Shown: positions 9,507-20,245, counted from the first letter of the stretch. The stretch is DNA of 42,299 nt from Chara braunii (GCA_003427395.1 BFEA01000437.1:507885-550183), one strand, 5' to 3'. Made by a program: numbers and translations. The notes: generated by a model not told the origin, from the letters alone.

Positions 9507-10618
9507 ATGGGAACAACGCTCCAATCTATTCGTGGGGAGCAGCACATGCTGGGAACCGGGCCCAGCGTCCCATATAAAAGTTGACATAGAATTTGAACGA
9601 ATTTTGAAAATTTAAGATCCAGGACAAAAAAGAATTTGATATACTAAGAAAATCACTACTGAAGCTTCTGATAGGCAAGTTCGGAAACCAACTCAGAAAC
9701 CCCCCCATCATGTCCTCTTTACCTTACTCCGGCAAGACCTACTGCAGCAGAGCCACCATCTCCACTGTTGCTGTACCATGTCTTTCCAAAAAATTAAGCT
9801 CTGAAGAACAGAAAAATTGATTACCGCTGTATCAAAATCATTACTGTGGCTCCTTCTAATTACCAATTCCCCAATGCCACCCTGTCTATCAAAGATGATT
9901 CTGCTGCGGCTACCTTGATGAGGTCTAAAAGATCCGGCCCGGTGGCCACCTCAGACTTGAACAGTTATGGAGGGCTTAGCCACTTCTGAATTGTTAGCTT
10001 CCGATCTGTGGAGACCACCGCCAACTGATGTCCATTAGCCCACGTCTTCAGGAACCAGCTATACCCTTTCTTCCGACTTCTGAAGCTGGTTTGCCAGTCC
10101 GCCAAGATCATGTTTCGTAAGTTCCTGCGTACCTGCTGCTGTTGTTCCTGGACTGATATTCTTTCCTTGTTGAACACCATAGAGTTCCTTGCTCGCCAGA
10201 TTTCCTCTAAGAGGGTACCTCTGCAAACCAGTGCAACGTAACCCCAACCTGCTTTACATGATGCGCCCGCCTTTGGCGGGATCCCATACAAGATCCATTC
10301 ATCTGTCCAAGGCCATGCCGGCCCTGTAATGAGATTCCAGTGATGGCGCCACCAGATCCATAGTTCACCCACCATTCGGTAAGACAGCCAGAGATGGGTA
10401 TTTGATTCCCACCCCCAGCTACATCTGCTGCAAAAGATAGGGATCTCCATGCCCCTTTGAACCAGCCACACCGCAGAGGCTGTCACCAAAAGCGCCTGCA
10501 ACCACAGTAGGGTTGCCGATCTCTGGGACGGCAACAGTAGCAGGAAAGCCCAGAAGGTTGTCCAGTCTGGTTTCAGTGTCTTGTCACCCCTCACTTTTTC
10601 CAGTCTCTTACTTGCCAC
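9507..10618 (-). mobile_element. LINE (plant L1-type) 3' part, 5' truncated
   Basis: On the minus strand: remnant of ORF2 (10618-9965), then about 450 bp of 3' untranslated sequence, then a poly(A) tail. The 3' untranslated part shares phrases with 18478-18665 and 19070-19440 (ATAGATTGGAGC, GGGCCCGGTTCCCAGC, CAGCAGAGCCAC with CTCCGGCAAGAC), so these belong to one family. Nothing resembling the RT or endonuclease domain is present. Confidence 0.65.
9965..10618 (-). pseudogene. C-terminal fragment of LINE ORF2 (zf-RVT-like)
   Basis: Open frame of 217 codons on the minus strand. CSRCSWGWESNTHLW and, later, LLEEIWRARNSMVFNKERIS resemble the Cys/His reverse-transcriptase-associated region found at the C-terminus of plant LINE ORF2 proteins (family pattern: W, CxxC, HLxxxC, then IWxARNxxxF). 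The catalytic RT domain is missing, so this is a 5'-truncated fragment. Assignment rests on motif resemblance alone. Confidence 0.6.
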
Positions 10619-10885
10619 CTTATCTTATTATACCCATTGCCCATCTCATTATCTGTTTATTAAAAGTAGGTGTGTATAGCATTAACGGCTGCCTAGTCAC
10701 CATTTCTGACTTTTCTTTTGTGTTCTACTCAGGTAGAACACTCTCAAGCTAGAGGAGGAACCTGGAGCAGGACAGCGAGAGGGGTTTGCTGTGTCAAGGC
10801 CCAGATTCCCTCATCATCATTATTGCTTGTTATAAGCATCACCACGGGATCCCCAGGTTCTTGCCCGAACTCAACAAACGACATC

Positions 10886-10886
<1 letters not shown>
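10619..10886. other. No gene seen
   Basis: Unique sequence between the LINE fragment and a CT repeat; it could be more decayed LINE, but no motif was recognised. Confidence 0.4.

Positions 10887-10925
<39 letters not shown>
10887..10925. repeat. (CT)n microsatellite at an assembly gap
   Basis: About eighteen CT units lead directly into 35 Ns (10926-10960), so the true array length is unknown. Confidence 0.95.
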
Positions 10926-10960
10926 NNNNNNNNNNNNNNNNNNNNNNNNNNNNNNNNNNN

Positions 10961-12413
10961 ACAAAATAAGGGAAAAAAAGAAAGGAGGGAGACAGGGTAG
11001 TTTTGACCGGCACCACGATTTGTCCATCGCCCGTTCCTCATGCCTCTCTGTTTGATTCTTTTCGCGCCTGGAATTTCCTCATAAGCTAACCCACCGATTT
11101 GCCGGGCTGGGGCAGCCTCTCTGGCATGTCAATCTTTTATTCCTCTGCAGACCTGATTTGTCGGTCCCACACTCATATCTTAGCGCTCATTATTGTGGGC
11201 TTGTGTTTGCTGCTTGGTAACGTTTTTTTCTCTCCCTTTTCGACCTCACATATTCTTTCCCCCTTCCTCTCCGGTGTTCGTGAATAGTGAGGTAGCACAA
11301 AAAATTGCGTTTCCCGGATCATCTTCCTCTCTTCGCTGGCGCATTGATTTTTAAGAGGACTTCATATCGTGCTATTCATCCAGATTGATCCCGTCTTGGC
11401 CCATCAAAACAGGAAGCGAAGATATTGGTGGATTCGCATTTTCCGCTCTTCCTGAAATTAACGATTGTACACGTAAGCAAAGAGGGATACTAGCTCTTTT
11501 TTTTTCTTCTCTTTTCTTTTCTTTTGCCTCGTAACATATTACCTTATTTTTTGGCTTCGTATCAACAGGACCGAACTCATGATTTGTTCGTCGCCGGTGA
11601 ATTGGTTAGGTGTGACGTATATGAATTCCTTCGCCTTTTCCTCTCCATAGCTGAATGGTCAGGCGAGTGACTGGACCATCGCTCGTTGTTCTTTCTTCTC
11701 CATCACTTTGTCACCACCGGGCAGGAGGGGGTGTCTGCTGCACCCACTCCCCTCTTCCCATCTCTCGTTCTTCAGTGGCCATCCGTTCTTCCAAGTCTGA
11801 CATGGAAATGCTCAGACGCAGTAAAAGACACTGTACTCGCTTAGGGCACACTGAAGCTACACCTTTATCAGATGTATCTAACTGCAATCATGGCCAATGT
11901 ACACGACTGTGATAATTCGCAATTAAGTTAATATGCTCAAGTGCGTGAGTGCCATCCTCAATTCTGATTCCTTCCTCATCGAGCATCAAAGAATCGAGGT
12001 CAGGTGCAGAACCATCAAATGCAGGTGTCGTTAGGTGCGACTGGGTGAAGCTAACCATGCCTTGAGAAGTTCTTGTCGTCCCTTTCCCCTCGCAGTGTCT
12101 GCTGGTACTTCTTTTGGTCCTGTTTTCGTCATCCTCTCGCTGCTACTTCTGTTCAACTGTTTTTAATCATCGTCTCGCTGCTACTCCTCTTCGAAGTTCG
12201 AACTGCTTTTCATCATTGTCTCCGATAGCTTTCGTCGTTTTTGGGATGCAGTTTCATTCCGTTGCATTATCCTGTTACCTTTTTGCTCAGCAGTTTCGTT
12301 TCCTTTTCCAGTATTGTTGCCTTTCGGTTCCTCTCCGTGCCATTTCCAGCGCCCTCATTTTGATATTTTCCGTCTTGTTGCAGTCATTGCGCCACACACC
12401 TGGTTCATCCGCC
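10961..12413 (+). promoter_or_regulatory. Upstream region of the WD40-pseudokinase gene
   Basis: No ORF here looks real. TTGTTGCAG just before the chosen ATG (near 12375-12384) resembles an intron 3' end, and ACACGTAAGCA near 11470 resembles a donor, so a 5' UTR intron is possible. No TATA box was assigned. The open frame extends to 12114, but that extension is Phe/Ser/Leu-rich and does not look like protein of this family. Confidence 0.35.
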
Positions 12414-15400
12414 ATGTCAGGCCGGGACGCTCAAGAGGGACCCAAACCAGTCCGGCACAGGATGAAGTCACCCGAGCCCGGTGCATCGACAATGGCAGAT
12501 CCGGACGTGGAGCTGTCACTGAAGTTTCAGGAGCGAGATATCGAGGAGGGGAAAGAACTCTTGGATGTTCACCATCATTTGCCATGGATTGTTCTCGGTC
12601 GCCATGATGATGGTAACTATAATCTTCAAGCGTGGAATTATGAAAATGACACGAGAGTTGACTGGGAGCTTCCCAAAGGTATCAAACCCTGGGGAGTGAA
12701 GTTCGTAGGCCAGGAAGTTCGGGTTATGGTTGTCCTCAAAACGCAGCTGGTGGAGTATGAGATTCCTCCAGATTCCTCCTCCTCTACGGAGAGCTGGACA
12801 TTCGCCCTTGATACGACTGATTTCAGCAATTGGGCCGTACATTCCTCACGCCGGCGTGTAGTATTGGCTGTGCATCCACCTGGTAGTTCTCGCTACAATA
12901 TTTACTTCTGGGATCTGGACCAGAACCTGCACGAAGAGAGAGGAACCAATTTGCCTGAGATGACCAAGATGTGCTTTCATCCACTTGAATCAGACATTTT
13001 TGTTACCGTTCATGGGAACGGGACAATCAACATATGGAATGCGAAAACCATGACTGTTCTCCGAACATTGGAAGCAGAGAGAGAAGTTACTTCCGTTCGA
13101 TTCTGCACTAAACCCCAGACGTCGCTTTTGATCACCGGTCATAAATCTGGCAAGCTACAGGTCTGGGATTACCCGAGGAAAAAGTGCCTGACCACTTTCG
13201 ATGCGCATGAACATGCGGTCGAGCACGCTTTCTTCCATCCACAGTTGCCGTACATTTTGAGTGCATCCGAGGACGGTGCCATCAAGGTCTGGAGTGATTC
13301 AAATTATCAGTTCAAGATGCTTTTTAGTGGTCTGAATGGATTGTCAGGCAGCTTGCTCTGTGGGAATGACAATACCCTTGTGCGTCTCTGTAAGAAAACA
13401 CTGCGTGTCATTACCATAGTCGGTGAGCACGACTCTGCAGCAGCACCCAAGCACAACTTTTCTTCACTGAAGATAAAGCAACTGGAGACCGGGTTGAGCA
13501 CACTTCCACTGAAGATAAAGCAACTGGAGAGCGTGTTGAGCACACTTTCACTGAAGATAAAGCAACTGGAGACCGTGTTGAGCACACTTTCACCGAAGAT
13601 AAAGCCACTGGAGAGCGTGTTGAGCAGACTGGCGGCGATAAAGATAGAGCTTGACGTTGTTGACACGGGGCCGATCTGGAGTGAACACAGCTATGACAAT
13701 AATGCACGACAAGAATGGATTGGGTGGAAAAATAAGGTTTCCAATATGTTTAAAAATGTAAGGGTGGACATTATGGACATAGGGTCGCAACCCTCCAAAG
13801 AAAACATTTACTCAGAAAGGGTCAAGCTACTGGAGACCGAGTTTTCTAGTTCGAACCGGGACGGTTACCCGCATCAAAGAGTAAATGATGCAAGGAAATG
13901 GAGAACGGTGGTGAATGATATAACAAAAGAGCTTGAGACCAAGCTACAGGAGCTTCAGACTAAGCTACTGGAGTCTCAGGCTGAGCTAGCGAAGCTTCAG
14001 GCTGAGCTAGCGAAGCTTCAGGCTGAGCTAGCGAAGCTTCAGGCTGAGCTAGCGAAGCTTCAGGCTGAGCTAAGCAATCTAAGGTTGGAGAGACAGGCCT
14101 TCGAAAAGGAATTGGAGAGACTTCAGTCAGAATATGACACGGAAAGAGGCATGCACTCAGAAAGGGTCAAGCAAATCGGGACCGAGTTGAGCACTCTCAG
14201 GGCGGAGAGGAGAGCACTTGAAGAGGGATTTGAGAAAAAGAGGCAAACAAAACACCAAAGGGTAAAGGAGCTTGACACTGAGCTAAGCAATGTAAGGATG
14301 CAGAGGCAGGCCTTAGGAGAGAAAGTTGAGAGATTTCAATCAATGCATGACAGGGAAAAAGGCATGGAATCAGAAAGAGTCAAGCAACTGGAGACTGAGT
14401 TGAGTAGTGCGAGGGCAGAGAGGATGGTGGTTGAACAGGGATTTGAGGAAGAGAGGCAAATACACGCAAAAGGGATGAAGGAACTTGAGACTGAGTTAAG
14501 TGATGTCAGGACGGAGATGCAGGGATTCGGAGAGAGATTCGAGAGATTCCAATCAGAGCATGAGACGGAAAAAGGCATGCATTTAGAGAGTATCATGAAA
14601 TTGGAAAACGAAATAAGCAATCTGCTGGCAGAAAGGGAGGAACTCGAAGAGAGTTTTGAGAAACCAACGGTCGGGGCTCAAGGTTTGGAATGCAGGTCAG
14701 AAATGGATGGAGGTGCAAGTGAGATATTGAAAAGGTGTGATGGAGTGCCGAAGGGGGTTTCAGGAGGGGACATGCATCCATTTAGAGAGTTTTCCGTAGA
14801 CGAATTGAAGAATGCCACAAACAGCTTCCATGATGACTGCAAACTTGAACAGCGACATTATGGATGTATGTACAAGGGAAAGATCACTCCTGTGGTGGTA
14901 AAGAGACTCGGGTATGAAAAGAGCACGGCACAAAATCAGCATACCCGATTGACTATGGCGATTCTGGACCTGTTGAAGTCTCTTCAACATCCACACCTGC
15001 AGACTCTGCTTGGAGTGTGCTACAAAGGAAATTGTCTCGTGTACGAGCATATGGCCCATGGAAATGTGAAAGACTGGATATCCTCTGCCAAAGTGTCACA
15101 GAGTGGCTTTTTGCCGTGGTACATTCGCCTGCGGATAATAGCTCAAGTTGCCCAAGCGGTGTCCTTCCTTCACTCCCACCAGTCACCAGGCGGTGGTCCC
15201 ATAGTCCACTGCAGCATCACGCTTGACAACATCTTCTTGGATAATAGCTTTGTTGCCAAAATCGCAAATGTTGATATGGCCGTGCTTGCCCCAGTGTTTG
15301 CTAAAGATGGTGAAACACCTGATATGAATAGAAGTGATGTACAGTACCTGGCCCCGGAATTCTTTCAAACAGAGGTCTTTACTCCGGAGACTGATACTTA

Positions 15401-15710
15401 TGCATTTGGTATAACCCTCCTGGAGATGCTAACTGGGAAGTTCAAAAATGCATTGGGAATCATGAAGGATGCAGTGGAAGATGCCACAACTTTCAGAAGT
15501 ACCCTGGACCCAAATGCTGGAAGTTGGGACATCGATCTGGCTTTGGAAGCAGCTCGAGTGGGCCTTAGATGTGCGAGCTTGAACAAACATCACCGGCCAA
15601 GCATAACGACAGGTGAAGGTGCTGTTCTGCCAGCGCTGGAGAGTATTGCCCATAAAGTGGAACTTGCTGACTCGCTCGAAGAAGAGCGGCGGATAAGCCT
15701 TTGTCAATAA
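12414..15710 (+). CDS. WD40 - coiled-coil - RLCK-like pseudokinase protein
   Basis: Single open frame of 1098 codons from the ATG at 12414 (MSGRDAQEG); the preceding 100 codons look like UTR. Residues about 48-340 form WD40-type propeller repeats (SGKLQVWDYPRK, EDGAIKVWSD). Residues about 350-760 are a long coiled coil with internal tandem repeats. Residues about 788-1080 are a kinase fold of the plant receptor-like cytoplasmic IX/U-box kinase type (FSVDELKNATNSF, LLGVCYKGNCLVYEHM, YLAPEF, TDTYAFGITLLEML). The ATP-site Lys is present (K830), but HRD is HCS (932-934) and DFG is NVD (952-954), removing the catalytic and metal-binding Asp. It is therefore a predicted pseudokinase and probable scaffold. 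No U-box or transmembrane segment was seen. Substrate and pathway are unknown. Large uninterrupted exon. Confidence 0.88.
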   Translation: MSGRDAQEGPKPVRHRMKSPEPGASTMADPDVELSLKFQERDIEEGKELLDVHHHLPWIVLGRHDDGNYNLQAWNYENDTRVDWELPKGIKPWGVKFVGQEVRVMVVLKTQLVEYEIPPDSSSSTESWTFALDTTDFSNWAVHSSRRRVVLAVHPPGSSRYNIYFWDLDQNLHEERGTNLPEMTKMCFHPLESDIFVTVHGNGTINIWNAKTMTVLRTLEAEREVTSVRFCTKPQTSLLITGHKSGKLQVWDYPRKKCLTTFDAHEHAVEHAFFHPQLPYILSASEDGAIKVWSDSNYQFKMLFSGLNGLSGSLLCGNDNTLVRLCKKTLRVITIVGEHDSAAAPKHNFSSLKIKQLETGLSTLPLKIKQLESVLSTLSLKIKQLETVLSTLSPKIKPLESVLSRLAAIKIELDVVDTGPIWSEHSYDNNARQEWIGWKNKVSNMFKNVRVDIMDIGSQPSKENIYSERVKLLETEFSSSNRDGYPHQRVNDARKWRTVVNDITKELETKLQELQTKLLESQAELAKLQAELAKLQAELAKLQAELAKLQAELSNLRLERQAFEKELERLQSEYDTERGMHSERVKQIGTELSTLRAERRALEEGFEKKRQTKHQRVKELDTELSNVRMQRQALGEKVERFQSMHDREKGMESERVKQLETELSSARAERMVVEQGFEEERQIHAKGMKELETELSDVRTEMQGFGERFERFQSEHETEKGMHLESIMKLENEISNLLAEREELEESFEKPTVGAQGLECRSEMDGGASEILKRCDGVPKGVSGGDMHPFREFSVDELKNATNSFHDDCKLEQRHYGCMYKGKITPVVVKRLGYEKSTAQNQHTRLTMAILDLLKSLQHPHLQTLLGVCYKGNCLVYEHMAHGNVKDWISSAKVSQSGFLPWYIRLRIIAQVAQAVSFLHSHQSPGGGPIVHCSITLDNIFLDNSFVAKIANVDMAVLAPVFAKDGETPDMNRSDVQYLAPEFFQTEVFTPETDTYAFGITLLEMLTGKFKNALGIMKDAVEDATTFRSTLDPNAGSWDIDLALEAARVGLRCASLNKHHRPSITTGEGAVLPALESIAHKVELADSLEEERRISLCQ
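13466..13633 (+). repeat. Four 42-bp tandem repeats inside the coiled coil
   Basis: Each unit encodes a 14-residue block of the type LKIKQLESVLSTLS. Unit starts at 13466, 13508, 13550 and 13592 give an exact 42-bp period. Two heptads per unit keep the coiled-coil register. Confidence 0.92.
13978..14071 (+). repeat. 21-bp heptad repeat array inside the coiled coil
   Basis: Four to five nearly identical 21-bp units encode repeated AELAKLQ heptads. The near-perfect nucleotide identity implies very recent expansion within the open frame. Confidence 0.92.
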
Positions 15711-16668
15711 GTCAAACTCAGTCCCGGTTTTGAAGGGGAATGGCAGGCATGACAGGGCCGAATGAGGAAATAAAACCTCGTGATGGCGTTTGGATGGTTT
15801 CACTTTACCACATACTCAGTCTACATACATGGATGGATCACTTAAGGTTGTACTCTGCTAGTTTTTTAAAGCACGATCTCTGATTAGACTTTTCATATAG
15901 AACGTGTTAAGGTTATCTGGTTATCAGCGCGCATCATCCAAATGTTCATGTTTTGAATCACTTACTCCAGACCTACCAAATCACTCACTGCCTCACTCAA
16001 TCAGTCGGTTATTCGCTCACTCACTCCCTTACTCTCTCAGTCGGCCTCTCAGTCATACACACACTCACCCACCCACTCACTCGCTACACTTTCATGATGT
16101 TTCATCTGTAATACCCAGTTATTCAGGGATAATTCAGCCTGCCGTGAAAAAGATAGCCTAGAACCAAGCCAGGGCGAAGGAGACCAGTCATGACATTTTC
16201 TCGTTCTTTCTGCATATGTTTTTTTTCCTGTGGCTCACGACAGACAGATCTCTTGGATCTGAACATTGAGTATTACTGTTTGAATTACCTCGACCTGTAT
16301 ATGCCTTGAATAAGAGTTTCCACTTGGTAGGTGGCCATCTCTAATCCGGAAGGTGCCTTGGAAGCCTTTGAGAGTCTGTGTGGAAATAAACACTCCTGCC
16401 TGCCATGAGGGCAGCATGTTACGGCATTTGGTGGTTGTGCCTCCACTTCCGAGTGAGAGTCCGAAAGCACGCTATGAAGTTCAGAGTTTCAATGTCCTCA
16501 GATTGAGGACTCTACCTGCTATCAGGAAGTATTCAATTGTTAAGCCGTGTATTTCAAGCTACTGTATGACTATTGTGCTGGGTTAACGTCAATGTGCATG
16601 ATGGCAGAATTGGTATTCCATCTTATTTTTCTCGGCTTCAGTACATTCAGGGTCCTTTCGTTCATGCC
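15711..16668 (+). other. 3' flank of the WD40-pseudokinase gene
   Basis: AATAAA at 15769-15774, about 60 bp after the stop, is a plausible polyadenylation signal; another lies near 16386. A degenerate (TCAC)n stretch runs through 15985-16085. No further gene was recognised. Confidence 0.45.
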
Positions 16669-16718
16669 TGCCTCGGACAACGTGTCTGCCTCGGACAACG
16701 TGTCTGCCTCGGACAACG
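16669..16718. repeat. Three 18-bp tandem repeats
   Basis: TGCCTCGGACAACGTGTC starts at 16669, 16687 and 16705 (the last unit incomplete). The period is a codon multiple, but no gene is evident. Confidence 0.9.
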
Positions 16719-17166
16719 GCGTTGCAAGGGAGAGACCGTTTGGTGTGTTCGCAATGGGTGTGTTGTCAGTGCTGCACTACTGTATGTCAAACAGGTAGCT
16801 GTTGGGAATGGATGTTGACTCAGAGCCTATTGTGCTATATCAATTGACTTCGACAGTTATATGAGATCCCACTGAGGAAAGAGACTTCTCACAGTTTTTC
16901 AGGCATTTTCTGAACTTTACCCTATCTCATGAGGCCCTTTGTCGACTGGCTAGTAATTGCTCATGATCCTATCCTCAGCCAAAGCTGGGTAATGGCCCCC
17001 ATATCTCAACTTCCTTTGTATATGTTCCATACTTCAGTATGTAGATGAAGTGCGCTGCGCTAATCGCAGATGTGCGCACGCAAAAAAAGAAAAGAAAAAA
17101 GAAAAGAAAAAAGAAGAAAAAAAAAAGTGAAAAAAAAAAGAAAACCAACCGTGTGTATTTACACGC

Positions 17167-17223
<57 letters not shown>

Positions 17224-17343
17224 CAAAGAGCCCTTTCCCATTTTTCAGACCACCCCTGCCGGTTCTTCACAAGGTCCCTGCCAAAAATTGGCAAGGGTCT
17301 CGTCGGCAGGAGAAGGGTGGTCACATGACGGGTAGTCACTGCA
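16719..17343. other. Intergenic, with A-rich and (GA)n simple repeats
   Basis: Contains an AAAAG-rich stretch (17080-17145) and a (GA)n run (17169-17218). No gene recognised. Confidence 0.7.
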
Positions 17344-17800
17344 CTTGTAGTAAGGAGGGAGCAGGCCAGCTATATATGGTGTAGCTTAAAATTCAGGTCC
17401 GTGTTTCAGCAGTTATGGGTTACTGACTCACTAACTCCAGTGACTTGTAGTAAGGAGGGAGCAGACCAGCTATATATGGTGTAGCTTCGAATTCAGGTCT
17501 GTGTTTCAGCAGTTATGGGTTACTGACTTACTAACTCCGCATGTGATTTTCAGGGCTTCACTCCACTACTCACAAAATGTGCAAAACTAGAATGAATCTT
17601 CTCCTAGAAACTGGAACTATACAAGCCATACGTTTTCTTTTCTCCAAGTACTGATGAGTGGAGCCCGGCCCTTAGGGCCACTGTATGTAAGAAAAGGAAA
17701 AACAAAAAAACGAGACAGCTACTGTAGTGTTTGTAGTAACCCATAACTCTTGGAACACACACCTGAATCCGAATCCACTATAAATTGCTGGCCTGCTCGA
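17344..17800. repeat. 110-bp tandem duplication with a diverged inverted copy
   Basis: Units 17344-17453 and 17454-17563 differ at only a few positions. The reverse complement of about 17736-17795 again carries GAGCAGGCCAGC, ATTCAGGT and AGTTATGGGTTACT, so a diverged third copy faces the other two. The arrangement could be a small foldback transposon; no target duplication was identified. Confidence 0.75.
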
Positions 17801-17879
17801 GATCTGCCAGGAATTCAATGGACATCCTTGGAAATGCAGGGAATCCCTGTTGATTCTTTACAGGGGACCTTTTGGAAAG

Positions 17880-18470
17880 GAGAACATGTCCAATGAGTAG
17901 TCTGAAGTGGCCCCGAAGTATTATTTTGGAAAGGAGAATATGAGGTGGACCCCACTGCTTTGCGGCAAATTTCTGCCTGGAAAGCTTCCAGAAAACCCAA
18001 ATCGTAGGCCCCGGAGGTGGGAAAGAGAAAAGCAGACCCCACTGCAGCACAAATTTTTGGCAGTTCCGTTGGTGCCGGTTACCGGATAGGGAAAACTTTC
18101 CCTATATGGAAACTTCACGTCCGCTTGTCTCGGTTTTCACCCAATCCCTGACTCTCCTTTCCACATGGGATGGCCAAACCGAGGGAGGTCCCCCCCCCCC
18201 TACTCCCTCAGAATGGCCGAACCGCATGGAACGGGCAAAACAAAACTGAGTGAAAACGTCTGCCACGTCATATCTGAGCTTTTTCCAAACCTTTGCCACA
18301 AAGCAGTGGGGTTTCACAAATCGTCTTCCAAAGCTTTGCCGCAAAGCAGTGGGGTCCACCTCTATGTCCAATGAGTAGTCTGAAGTGGTCCCAAAATATT
18401 CTTTTGGAAAGGAGAATATGTCCAATGAGTAGTCTGAAGTGGCCCCAATATATTCTTTTCCTGTGCACTT
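17880..18470. repeat. Foldback region with direct and inverted repeats
   Basis: ATGTCCAATGAGTAGTCTGA occurs at 17886, 18364 and 18418, the last two 54 bp apart. GTGGACCCCACTGCTTTGCG near 17952 reappears inverted near 18337-18360, and a diverged version lies near 18298-18315. An inner inverted pair (GTCTCGGTTTTCACCC near 18126, GTGAAAACGTCTGCC near 18252) is less exact. No coding frame. Confidence 0.6.
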
Positions 18471-18477
18471 TTTGTTC

Positions 18478-18665
18478 TTTTTTTTGGGACAATGCTCCAA
18501 TCTATTCGTCCGGAGCAGCATGTGCTGGGAATCGGGCCCAGTGTCCCATTTTAAAACATAGGTTTTTTTTTTTGTTCTTTTCTCTGGGACAATGCTCCAA
18601 TCTATTCGTAGGGAGCAGCATGTGATGGGAACTGGGCCCAGTGTCCCATTTTAAAACATATTTGA
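18478..18665 (-). mobile_element. Two short LINE 3' ends in tandem
   Basis: On the minus strand, two copies (about 18555-18478 and 18665-18568) of the sequence ending ATAGATTGGAGCATTGTCCC are each followed by an A-rich tail. They match the 3' untranslated part of the LINE at 9507-10618. Severe 5' truncation is typical of LINE insertion. Confidence 0.65.
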
Positions 18666-18789
18666 GAACATATCATACATGTGGACGTGCGTGCAAGTTG
18701 CGCATGTGTGCCGCGCCCACGTGATGCAGCACATCTACAAAAAAAGTAAAGACAAAAAATCAAAAAGGGTAAGCCGTGATAACCATAAA

Positions 18790-18979
18790 AACTCCTTGCG
18801 AAGAAACCTTTGTATCCATTTCCCCCCAACCGGGGAGAAAGATAACTCAGGCCCGAAAATCACTTTGGACGTCATTTTTGCACCCTGCAAAACACTTTCC
18901 CGCCATTTTTACACAGCGGCCATTACTGGCCCAGCCAGGGTGCAAAAATGACACCAAAAGTGATTTTGGACCTGCGGCA
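18790..18979. mobile_element. Second, partial copy of the Mutator-type MITE
   Basis: Carries the arm (GAAACCTTTGTATCCA, TCATTTTTGCACCCTG) and the centre of the 8813-9084 element, with the centre in the opposite orientation. Both outer ends are missing: GGGAAAAGTC is not present on the left and the right arm stops after about 50 bp. No target duplication remains. Confidence 0.8.
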
Positions 18980-19069
18980 AAGAGATTCCACTGGTGATAT
19001 GTGTTCCCCTGTACACTCTATGGCCCACTCAGTTCTGTTCGAACAGGCCATTCTCTTGAAAGGGCCATC

Positions 19070-19440
19070 CTTTTTAGCTCCAATATATTCGTGGGGAGCA
19101 GCAAGTGCAAGGAACCAGGCCAAGCGCCCCTTATAAGAATTCTTAGAGAACAATTGAAGCACTGGGGCCACTATCCAGCTTTGGCTGAGAAATTACTGCG
19201 CAATTTGTGAGAAACTTCTAAACCAGTAAGGAGAGATACAGCAATCCCAAATGCTTTTTCTGGCAAGAACAATTAAAACTATAACTGCAGACTTCATGGC
19301 AGGACCAGGAAAATTCTAAAGAAGGCATAACACAACGGCAACCAAAGCTTCACTTCTGCCCCTACACTCCCCTCCTCCGGCAAGACTTATTCCAGCAGAG
19401 CCACTATCTCTGTTACAGCTAAAGGGCCATTCTAAACTGG
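19070..19440 (-). mobile_element. LINE 3' untranslated fragment
   Basis: On the minus strand it shares CAGCAGAGCCAC-type and GGAGCAGCA...ATTCGTGGGG-type phrases with 9507-9790. No ORF2 sequence remains. Confidence 0.5.
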
Positions 19441-19980
19441 ATCAATTGGAAATGATGGGCTTCACAAAGCTGAGTGGGGGGGTTACGAGGCTAAGGGGTG
19501 TCAGCTTTGCCTGGAAATCACATGGTTGGAAAAAAAGGAACTTTTTTGTTTTTTTTTTGGCCAGCCTCTTGGGGGACCAGAATGAACTATGTGTGCCAAA
19601 ACGAATAATAAAGAAATTAGGGGTTAGGGGCCCTAACCCTCAACCCTAACCCCTTAGTCCTCTACCCTGAACCCTCAACCCCCCCAAACCCCTAAAACGT
19701 AACCTCTTACTTTCAACACTTCCTTCTACTGCACTGGAAATGGTGGACCTTTCGTGACGCAAAAAATGCTTTAGTCCGATCTGTTTATTGGGGCCCCAAC
19801 TGTCTCTCAACCCTTTTTTTGTTTTGTTTTTTGTTCAGGAAAAAAAAAACAAAAAACAATCCTACCGTAATGAGGAACCTTCAGGGTGTTTCTTTTTGTT
19901 TGGATGAACATGTCCTCCGGTGTATTAACCCTCACTAGTTTCCCTTAAAAGAAAAAAAGAAAAAAAAGTGTGTGTGATGA

Positions 19981-20018
<38 letters not shown>

Positions 20019-20245
20019 TTGGAAGGCAGGCAGAGCGAGAGAAAAACCAAGAATTACGTTTTTGATCCATGGTAGACTGAGTGTTTCTTGTCGCCTCATT
20101 CAAAATGTAAAGGATGTTTCCTTTTTTCCATTCACAGGACCATGTTGTTGGTCTGTAAAATTTTCTCTACCTTCGAGCTCGCTGGTTGGAAGAGTTCAGA
20201 TCTGGAGGATGCGAATGGAAAAGAACAAGAAATCAATGAGACATT
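19441..20245. other. Intergenic, with telomere-like and GT/GA repeats
   Basis: 19617-19700 contains several degenerate CCCTAA/TTAGGG-like words (GGGTTAGGGGCCCTAACCCT), and 19968-20018 is a (GT)n-(GA)n microsatellite. No gene recognised. Confidence 0.6.

Noticed and set aside
12114-12413. 100-codon N-terminal extension of the WD40-pseudokinase frame
   Set aside because: Phe/Ser/Leu/Cys-rich, with TTGTTGCAG just before a good downstream ATG; more likely UTR or intron than protein.
12400-15700. Minus-strand frames of up to 124 codons under the WD40-pseudokinase gene
   Set aside because: Shadows of the plus-strand coding sequence, including translations of its tandem repeats.
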